DNA of 64,000 nucleotides. Source: JBBRHQ01 sp963720735 (lineage in GTDB: Bacteria > Actinomycetota > Thermoleophilia > Solirubrobacterales > 70-9). The translations under genes were made by a program, and so were the position numbers. The stretch is from NCBI GenBank assembly GCA_963720735.1, contig CAVRGL010000001.1:62001-126000 (forward strand), written 5' to 3'. A model generated the notes under the pieces. It was given only the letters and a program-made list of their open reading frames with translations. It had not been told where the DNA came from and did not search any database. Of the stretch, positions 58,435-64,000 are shown piece by piece. How positions within the stretch are numbered: the stretch's first letter is position 1; every line of letters starts with the position of its first letter.

Positions 58435-59532
58435 CTAGTCGAGCACCGCGTCGAGACCGGCAAGGAAGCGCTCATTCTCCTCCCGGGTCCCGTAGCTGAC
58501 CCTGATGTGGCCGGGGCTTCCCAGCGGAGTCCCTCCCCTGACGTGGACGCCGCGCTCCGAGAGCCCCTCGACCACCGCCCGCTCGTCCTCGGCATCGGTG
58601 AGGGCGACCCAGGAGAAGTTGGCTTCGGTACGCGCCGTGGCGAGATCGAGCTCGGCCAGACCGTCCTCGACCCGGACCCGCTCGACGATCGTCTGCTCGA
58701 CCCTGCGGAACACGTCGTCGGAGTGCCTGATCGCCTCTGCCGCCGCCGCCTGGGCGATCGCGTTGACGTCGAAGGGCTGGCGCACCGCGTCGACCGCGGC
58801 CCGGAAAGCAGCCGAGCCCAGCCCGTATCCGACCCGCAGGCCGGCGAGGCCGTAGCACTTGCTGAAGGTGCGCAGCAGGACGAGGTTGGGGAACTCGGGC
58901 AGCAGGTCCACGGTCGCGTCGGGATCGTCGGTCTGCTGGAACTCGACGTACGCCTCGTCGAGGATCACCGTGACGTGGTCCGGGACCTGCTCGCAGAAGG
59001 CGCCGATCTCCGCGACGGGAATCCACGTCCCGGTCGGGTTGTTCGGGTTGCAGACGACCAGCAGCTGGGTGGCCGCGGTCACCTCGCTCAGCATCGCCTC
59101 GAGGTCGTGGACGTAGCCCTCCGCGAGCGGGACGCGGATCTCCCGCGCTCCCGAGAGCGGCGCCAGGTACGGGTAGATAGAGAAGGAGGGCCAGGCGAAG
59201 ACGATCTCGGCGCCCGGCTCGCAGAGCGCCGCCGCAGCGGCCAGGAGGATCTCGCAGGAGCCGTTCCCGACCGCGATCTTGCCGGGCTCGACCTCGAAGC
59301 GCTCGGCCAGGCGGCGGCGCAGCAGGGTTGCGCCTGGGTCCGGGTAGCGGTTCATCGCCGGGGCGGCACGCTCGATCGCCGCGATCACCTCCGGGTGGGG
59401 CGGGAAGGGCGACTCGTTCGAGGCAAGCTGGGCGATCTCCCCGGCAGCGATCTGCTCGGGCGCCTGGCCGGCCGGCACACCCGCCTGATACCCGGGGATG
59501 CGGGCGAGCTTCTCGGCGAAGGTGATGCTCAC
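58435..59532 (-). CDS. hisC: Histidinol-phosphate/aromatic aminotransferase (HisC type)
   Basis: 365 residues from GTG. LASNESPFPPHPEVIAAIE, NRYPDPGATLLRRRLAERF, VVCNPNNPTGTWIPVAEI, ILDEAYVEF, TFSKCYGLAGLRVGYGL (PLP Lys). In this position next to aroH, aroF and tyrA it probably acts on imidazole-acetol phosphate and on phenyl- or hydroxyphenylpyruvate. GTG start; 16-bp gap to aroH. Confidence 0.93.
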   Translation of the reverse strand: MSITFAEKLARIPGYQAGVPAGQAPEQIAAGEIAQLASNESPFPPHPEVIAAIERAAPAMNRYPDPGATLLRRRLAERFEVEPGKIAVGNGSCEILLAAAAALCEPGAEIVFAWPSFSIYPYLAPLSGAREIRVPLAEGYVHDLEAMLSEVTAATQLLVVCNPNNPTGTWIPVAEIGAFCEQVPDHVTVILDEAYVEFQQTDDPDATVDLLPEFPNLVLLRTFSKCYGLAGLRVGYGLGSAAFRAAVDAVRQPFDVNAIAQAAAAEAIRHSDDVFRRVEQTIVERVRVEDGLAELDLATARTEANFSWVALTDAEDERAVVEGLSERGVHVRGGTPLGSPGHIRVSYGTREENERFLAGLDAVLD

Positions 59533-59548
59533 CGGGCCCTCACCCGAC

Positions 59549-59923
59549 CTATTGTGCCGCGCCCAGGTCGGAGCGCAGCTCCTGGGCGGCGCCGAGATAG
59601 GTATGTGCCGGCTGGTGATCGCCGGCAGCGTAGTAGTGGACCATCACCCTGACCACGCGCTGCATCGAGCCTGGGACGTCGATCTCCCGGGTGCAGAGCA
59701 GAGGCACCGAGTCGAGCCCGATCTCCCGGGCGGCGACCGCCGGGAACTCGGCGTCGAGGTCGTTCGTGGTGGTGAAGAGGCAGCTGACCATCGCCTCCGA
59801 TCGGAGCTCGTTGCGGTCCATCAGCTCGCGCATCAGCTCTGCGGTGGCGGCGACGATCGCGCCCGCCTCGTTGGCGGGCGCCTGGACGGCGCCACGTACC
59901 GCGAAGAGTCGCTGCTCGCTCAC
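59549..59923 (-). CDS. aroH: Chorismate mutase, AroH type
   Basis: 124 residues from GTG. FAVRGAVQAPANEAGAIVAAT, LMRELMDRNELRSEAMVSCLFTTT (in parts), DLDAEFPAVAAREIG, VPLLCTREIDVPGSMQRVVRVMVHYY. This is the trimeric B. subtilis-type enzyme, with Arg of AVRGA and the Cys/Arg of LLCTREI at the active site. It converts chorismate to prephenate, the substrate of TyrA. The GTG overlaps the rluB stop. Confidence 0.95.
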   Translation of the reverse strand: MSEQRLFAVRGAVQAPANEAGAIVAATAELMRELMDRNELRSEAMVSCLFTTTNDLDAEFPAVAAREIGLDSVPLLCTREIDVPGSMQRVVRVMVHYYAAGDHQPAHTYLGAAQELRSDLGAAQ

Positions 59924-60615
59924 GGTCGGGCATCTTCCCAGAGCCGCGAGACCTCGGCCCGGTCGAGGCGGCGGCTCTGGCCGGGAGCCAGATCGCCGAG
60001 CTCGAGCGGGCCGAGCCGGATCCTGCTCAGCGCCACCACCTCGTTCCCGACCGCCTCGAACATCCTCCGCACCTGCCGGTTTCGGCCCTCGCGGAGGGTC
60101 ACCTCGACCCGGCGCTCGCCTTGCCGGGAGACCCGCGCCGGGGCGGTCGGCCCGTCATCGAGCTGCAGACCCTCGGCGAGGCGCCCCAGGTCGCGCTCCG
60201 CCGGCGGGCGGCGCAGCTCGGCGACGTAGGTCTTGGTGACGCCATAGCGGGGGTGGGTGAGCCGGTTGGCGAGCTCCCCGTCGTTGGTCAGCAGGATGAG
60301 CCCGGTGGAGTCGGCGTCGAGGCGGCCCACCGGGTAGAGCCGCGCCCGAGAGGCGACGAGCTCGACCACGGCCTTTCGGCTGCCCGGCTCGCGGGCGGTC
60401 GAGACCACCCCGGCGGGCTTGTTCAGCGCCCAGACCTCGCGCGGCTCGCCTCTGACGGGCCTGCCGTCGACCCGGACGTCATCGGCGTCGCCGACCTCAC
60501 GGGCCGGGTCGGTGACCACCTCGCCGCCGACGGTCACCCGCCCGTCGGCGACGATCCGCTCCGAGGCGCGCCTCGAGGCGACGCCACCGTGGGCGAGATA
60601 CTTGGCGAGCCTCAC
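59920..60615 (-). CDS. rluB: 23S rRNA pseudouridine synthase, RluB/RsuA family
   Basis: 231 residues from GTG. An S4 RNA-binding start, MRLAKYLAHGGVASRRASERIV, then NKPAGVVSTAREPGSRKAVVELV, catalytic YPVGRLDADSTGLILLTNDGELANRLTHP (Asp in RLD) and LREGRNRQVRRMFEAVG. The scpB-rluB pairing is conserved in Gram-positives. RluB vs RsuA cannot be decided from sequence alone. Confidence 0.93.
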   Translation of the reverse strand: MRLAKYLAHGGVASRRASERIVADGRVTVGGEVVTDPAREVGDADDVRVDGRPVRGEPREVWALNKPAGVVSTAREPGSRKAVVELVASRARLYPVGRLDADSTGLILLTNDGELANRLTHPRYGVTKTYVAELRRPPAERDLGRLAEGLQLDDGPTAPARVSRQGERRVEVTLREGRNRQVRRMFEAVGNEVVALSRIRLGPLELGDLAPGQSRRLDRAEVSRLWEDARP

Positions 60616-60625
60616 GGCCCCGGGC

Positions 60626-61198
60626 TCAGGGAGCCGCGCGTTGCTCCCCGGCGCGCATCAGCCGCTCTCGCAGGTCGCGCTCGTCCTCCGCGGTCGGGTC
60701 GAACCGGGATGGGTCGGGAAGCGCGTCGAGGCCGGAGAGACCGAACAGCCTCTCGAACAGCTCGGTGGTCCGGTAGATCGCCGCACCGAAGCGCGAGCGT
60801 CCCGACTCCTCGATCAGGCCGCGCTCGCCGAGGGTCTGCACGGCCGACTCGGAGGCGACACCGCGGATCCGCGCGATCTCCGGCCTGGATACGGGCTGCA
60901 GGTAGGCGACGATCGCCAGGGTCTCGGCCTGCGCCTGGGTCAGCGGCGGGGTGCGAGGCCTCGAGAGCATCCGCCTTGCGGCGCCCTCGGCCTCGGGAGC
61001 CGAGGCCAGGGCGTAGCCACCCGCCACCTCGCGCATGACGATGCCGCGGCTGCCCTCGGCGAGCGCCGCGCCGAGCTCGGAGAGCGCCACGCCGACCTCT
61101 TCCTCGCTCGCTTCACAGGCAAGCGCCAGATCGCCCGCAGTGACCGGTTGGGCGGAGAGGAAGAGCAGCGCCTCCAGCTTTCTCGCCAGCTCGCTCAT
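60626..61198 (-). CDS. scpB: Segregation and condensation protein B
   Basis: 190 residues. LARKLEALLFLSAQPVTAGDLA and EETLAIVAYLQPVSRPEIARIRGV in the form ETLAIVAYLQPVSRPEI, then VQTLGERGLIEESGRSRFGAAIYRTTELF mark the two winged-helix domains. It dimerises and clamps ScpA on SMC. The ATG overlaps the scpA stop. It is of interest with the short SMC. Confidence 0.95.
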   Translation of the reverse strand: MSELARKLEALLFLSAQPVTAGDLALACEASEEEVGVALSELGAALAEGSRGIVMREVAGGYALASAPEAEGAARRMLSRPRTPPLTQAQAETLAIVAYLQPVSRPEIARIRGVASESAVQTLGERGLIEESGRSRFGAAIYRTTELFERLFGLSGLDALPDPSRFDPTAEDERDLRERLMRAGEQRAAP

Positions 61199-61935
61199 CC
61201 GACCTCGGCCTTCTGGCGCGGCGCCCTCACCGTGATCGCCCCGAAGGGCCTGCGCTGGACCCAATCCGCCTCTCCCTTCCGGTAGAGCTCGAGCAGCGCG
61301 AACAGGGTCACCGCCTGGGTGAAGCGGTCCTCGCCGCCGAACTCGTCGTCGAAATCGAAGCTCGGGCGCCTCGAGAGTGCCTCGCGCAGCGCCATCAGGC
61401 GCCGCTCGATCGAGACGGTGGTGCGAATGTGGCTGGTGTCGACCTCGGGCGGCAGCTCGAGCAGGTCGCCGATCGCGGCCGCGAGCACTTCGGGGTCATA
61501 CCAGGCGACCGCCGCGTCGAGCGAGACCCGCCGCAGGGCCGCGGGGAGGGGCGCACTGCGGAAGAGACGGCGATGCGAGTCCTCAAAGCGCTCGGAGAAC
61601 ATCGCCGCGGCATCACGGTAGCGCCGGTATTCGAGCATCCGCGCGACCAGCTCCTCGACCGCCTCCTCGGGCGCCAGCTCGTCGAGGTCCTCCTCCGCTC
61701 CCGGCAACATCATCCGCGACTTCAGCTCGAGCAGGGCGGCGATCAGCACCAGGAACTCGGTTGCGACGTCGAGCTCGAGGTCTCCCTCGCGCTCGAGATG
61801 CTCGATGTAGGCGACGACGACCTCGCCCAGCTCGACCTCGAGCAGGCTGACCTCCTCCCGCAGCAGGACGGCCAGGAGCAGGTCGAAGGGACCCGCGAAG
61901 ACTTCCAGGTCGAGGTCGAGATCGCGCACCGCCAT
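61195..61935 (-). CDS. scpA: Segregation and condensation protein A (kleisin)
   Basis: 246 residues. The N-terminal LEVFAGPFDLLLAVLLREEVSLLEVEL binds the SMC neck; FLVLIAALLELKSRMMLPG is the middle; the C-terminal FTQAVTLFALLELYRKGEADWVQ and PFGAITVRA form the winged helix for the SMC head. It is a canonical kleisin, so the complex should still be formed despite the short SMC. Confidence 0.95.
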   Translation of the reverse strand: MAVRDLDLDLEVFAGPFDLLLAVLLREEVSLLEVELGEVVVAYIEHLEREGDLELDVATEFLVLIAALLELKSRMMLPGAEEDLDELAPEEAVEELVARMLEYRRYRDAAAMFSERFEDSHRRLFRSAPLPAALRRVSLDAAVAWYDPEVLAAAIGDLLELPPEVDTSHIRTTVSIERRLMALREALSRRPSFDFDDEFGGEDRFTQAVTLFALLELYRKGEADWVQRRPFGAITVRAPRQKAEVG

Positions 61936-61975
61936 CGCCGCAAGCCTAGAGGCCGCCCCCGTCGCACTCCTGATA

Positions 61976-62029
61976 GCCGGCGCGGTGTTAGCGCCGGCAC
62001 ATGCATGTAAGGCGGCGACGCCGCCGCAA
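61976..62029 (-). repeat. 54-bp palindromic repeat, copy 5
   Basis: The only minus-strand copy. In its own orientation it starts 1 bp after the stop of the RTX-type gene and runs toward scpA. The first stem has a GTC loop; the linker holds the perfect palindrome ACATGCATGT; the second stem is perfect. Loops vary while stems are kept. Confidence 0.9.
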
Positions 62030-62030
62030 T

Positions 62031-63008
62031 CTATTGCCTCTGCGCGTCCTTCCCGGGGCCGCCGTGCAACTCGTCCCTACCCGGCCCGCCCAGCAGGCGG
62101 TCGCGGCCCTTGCCGCCGAAGAGCTTGTCCCTTCCCCTGCCGCCGCAGAGCAGGTCGTTGCCGGCGAGTCCCTTCAGCGTGTCGTCACCGCCGAGCCCGG
62201 CGATCACGTCGCGGCCGCGGGTGCCGGTGAGGACGTCGTGCTTCGCCGTCCCGACCTTGGTCGCGACCCGCCCTCCGCACCTCGGCTTCGCCGGCGGGGG
62301 CGGAGGCGGGCAGCCGGTCGGCGTGTAGCTGTCCTCGGCCGTGCTCGTGTGGGAGGGGTCCTCGTAGCTGCTGACCAGGAATCGCGTCCTCGCCGGATCG
62401 CAGATCCCGGGATTTCGCAGGAAAGACTTCACGAGGATGATGTCGATCGAGTCGATCCGGATAGCGACCGGCACGCCCATCACGTTGGTGGTCTGCGGGA
62501 AATTCTTGATCGTCGTCTTCACGCCCTGCGGGGTGAGGTCGGCCTTGCCCTTCTGAAAGACCTTCCCGGTCGAGGCGTCGAGCACGATGCCGAGCTGCGG
62601 CAGCGCCTCGCCGGGGTCGGGGCCGAGGAAGAAGATCCGCCCGCTTATCGTCTGCTGGGTGAGCGGGTTGGGCACCACAGGCCCCACGGTCGCAAGCACG
62701 GTCGTCGTCCCGATCCGGGTATTCGCCGGGCAGGCGTCGCCGGGTTCGAAGGTCGCCGGATCGCAGGTGGGTTGCGCAAGGTCCGGCACCATCCCGAACG
62801 GCAGGGCCTGGGTCATGTCCTTGATGTGTTGGACGCCGCCGAGATCAATGTGGATGTGGAAGCGGGTGTTGGCGTTGGTCACCTTGGTGTCGAGCGGCTC
62901 GCCCTTGGCGCCGCTCAGCGGGATCGAGGCCTCGGCGGCAGCCGGCGGGAGCGCGGCGAGCGCTGCCGCGATTGCCAACATCGTCCATCTCCGACCTCTG
63001 CCCCGCAT
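62031..63008 (-). CDS. Secreted protein with C-terminal RTX (hemolysin-type calcium-binding) repeats
   Basis: 325 residues. An N-terminal signal: MRGRGRRWTMLAIAAALAALPPAAAEA. A middle region of about 200 residues of unknown fold follows (HIHIDLGGVQHIKDMTQALP, AQPTCDPATFEPGDACPANT, four or more Cys, possible disulfides). After a proline run PPPPPP the C-terminus has GGDDTLKGLAGNDLLCGGRG, RDKLFGGKGRDRLLGGPG, RDELHGGPG, near-perfect GGxGxD nonapeptides that bind Ca2+. Expected outside the cell. It ends on repeat copy 5. Confidence 0.85.
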   Translation of the reverse strand: MRGRGRRWTMLAIAAALAALPPAAAEASIPLSGAKGEPLDTKVTNANTRFHIHIDLGGVQHIKDMTQALPFGMVPDLAQPTCDPATFEPGDACPANTRIGTTTVLATVGPVVPNPLTQQTISGRIFFLGPDPGEALPQLGIVLDASTGKVFQKGKADLTPQGVKTTIKNFPQTTNVMGVPVAIRIDSIDIILVKSFLRNPGICDPARTRFLVSSYEDPSHTSTAEDSYTPTGCPPPPPPAKPRCGGRVATKVGTAKHDVLTGTRGRDVIAGLGGDDTLKGLAGNDLLCGGRGRDKLFGGKGRDRLLGGPGRDELHGGPGKDAQRQ

Positions 63009-63110
63009 TCCCAGCCTCCGGGTCGATTCAACGCGCTACTACCCGTACCCAACGGCACTCCAAACGGATCGCTCGCATCCTGGGCGGAATCGCCCGATTG
63101 GACGAATGGA

Positions 63111-64000
63111 CTAGCGCTGAGCGCCGACGCCCATCTTCTCCCGAACGTCGGCGAGGGTCTCAGAGGCGAGCGAGCGCGCCTTCGCCGCGCCCGACTCGAG
63201 CACCGCCTCCAACCGGCCGGGGTCGGGGCGAAGCTCGGCATAGCGCTCGCGGACGGGCGCCAGGTACTCGACCGTCGCCTCCGCCACCGCCTTCTTGAAG
63301 TCGCCGTACCCGGTCTCCGCGAACTCGGCCTCCACCGCCTCGGGCTCGATCCCGCGGGCCGCTGCGAGGATGTCGATCAGGTTGGTCACCCCGGGCTTCT
63401 CCTCTGCCCGGACGACCTCGCGACCGGAGTCGGTCACCGCGGAGGCGAGCTTCTTGCGGACCGTCCCCGGCTCGTCGAGCACGTAGACGGTCCCGGCCTC
63501 GCTGCTCCCGGTCGTCGACATCTTCCGCTCCGGCTCCTGCAGGTCCATGATCCGCGCCCCGACCTCCGGGATCCGGTGCTCGGGGACCACCAGGGTCTCG
63601 CCGAAGCGCTCGTTGAAGCGACGGGCGATCTCCCGCATCAGCTCGACGTGCTGGCGCTGGTCCTCTCCGACCGGGACCTCCTCTGCACGGTAGGCGAGCA
63701 CGTCGGCGGCCTGCAGCACCGGGTAGAAGAAGAGCCCGGCCGAGACCAGCTCCCGCTGCGCCGCCGACTTCTCCTTGAACTGTGTCATCCGGTTGAGATC
63801 CCCGTGAGCCGTGACCGATGCGAGCAGCCAGCAGAGCTCGGTGTGCTCGCGGACGTCGGACTGGCGGAAGAGGATGCATCGCTCGGGATCGAGCCCGGCG
63901 GCGAGCAGCAGCGCGGTGGTGTCGTGAAGCCGCTCGCGGAGCTCGGCCGGGTCATAGGCGACGGTGGTCGCGTGCAGGTCGACGATGCAAAAGATCGCCG
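63111..64000 (-). CDS. trpS: Tryptophanyl-tRNA synthetase (N-terminus cut by window edge)
   Basis: About 296 residues, open at the right edge. CIVDLHATTVAYDPAELRERL, CILFRQSDVREHTELCWLL, MTQFKEKSAAQRELVSAGLFFYPVLQAADVLAYRA (in parts), PVGEDQRQHVELMREIA and KMSTTGSSEAGTVYVLDEP. KMSTT replaces KMSKS, as is common in actinobacterial TrpRS. It charges tRNA-Trp. The HIGH motif lies outside the window. The neighbour on the left is the RTX-type gene, with a 102-bp gap. Confidence 0.95.
   Translation of the reverse strand, partial: AIFCIVDLHATTVAYDPAELRERLHDTTALLLAAGLDPERCILFRQSDVREHTELCWLLASVTAHGDLNRMTQFKEKSAAQRELVSAGLFFYPVLQAADVLAYRAEEVPVGEDQRQHVELMREIARRFNERFGETLVVPEHRIPEVGARIMDLQEPERKMSTTGSSEAGTVYVLDEPGTVRKKLASAVTDSGREVVRAEEKPGVTNLIDILAAARGIEPEAVEAEFAETGYGDFKKAVAEATVEYLAPVRERYAELRPDPGRLEAVLESGAAKARSLASETLADVREKMGVGAQR

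Noticed and set aside
63111..64000. Defective KMSKS motif in TrpRS (KMSTT)
   Set aside because: This variant is common in functional actinobacterial TrpRS, so I do not treat it as decay.

Overview
The window is 64 kb of very GC-rich bacterial chromosome, densely packed with housekeeping genes. I read it as an actinobacterium, most likely class Thermoleophilia (Solirubrobacterales or near). The grounds are the GC content, the many GTG starts with ATGA/GTGA overlaps, the coaD / SepIVA-like pair, and the style of the AbiEi/DUF559 remnant and the zinc-ribbon proteins. This placement is an inference from protein style; I could run no phylogeny. I see no rRNA, tRNA, CRISPR array, prophage or intact transposon. 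Both window ends cut a gene: a XerC/D-type recombinase on the left and trpS on the right.

Layout. 0-10 kb: recombinase (partial), L,D-transpeptidase, an epimerase/acyltransferase pair, a + strand trio (5-formyl-THF cyclo-ligase-like, alpha/beta hydrolase, glyoxalase-fold), ilvD, two small unknowns, thiD. 9-24 kb: a long minus-strand information and envelope block, in transcription order rpmF-plsX-acpP-rnc-smc-ftsY, then ffh-rpsP-khpA-trmD-rplS-lepB-rnhB-comM-dprA. It is interrupted only by yraN and a PAS/HD-GYP gene on the + strand. 24.7-27.8 kb: a + strand zone where three adjacent genes are broken (methyltransferase, AbiEi/DUF559-like gene, enoyl-CoA hydratase), followed by an intact SDR. 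27.8-36 kb: an aminoglycoside-phosphotransferase-fold gene set, SepIVA-like/coaD/rsmD/recG/fakA and rpmB. 36-40 kb: the full riboflavin set ribD-ribE-ribBA-ribH. 40-44.5 kb: a + strand membrane operon (GT2 glycosyltransferase, flippase, NhaP2-type antiporter). 44.5-54 kb: rpe, rsmB-fmt-def, priA (frameshifted), metK, der-cmk. 54-64 kb: scpA-scpB-rluB-aroH-hisC-[leader peptide]-aroF-tyrA-aroA, then an RTX-repeat secreted protein and trpS.

Main points of interest. (1) A 29-codon leader peptide ending in Phe-Thr-Tyr-Trp-Arg-Phe-Ser sits before the DAHP synthase gene, followed by GC-rich stem-loops: a predicted translation-coupled attenuator sensing all three aromatic amino acids. (2) A dispersed repeat is present in five copies, each exactly 54 bp. 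Each is built of two strong hairpins around a short third palindrome; the copies lie at gene ends or in promoters, and one supplies a gene's stop codon. (3) SMC is only about 787 residues and I can find no hinge domain, although scpA and scpB are present. (4) Several genes (aroA, ribD, dprA, lepB) have N-termini lying upstream of any ATG/GTG/TTG; the only candidate starts are ATT, ATC or CTG, three of them overlapping the preceding stop codon. (5) There are frameshifts in priA, a methyltransferase and an enoyl-CoA hydratase, and a point-mutated AbiEi/DUF559-family pseudogene.
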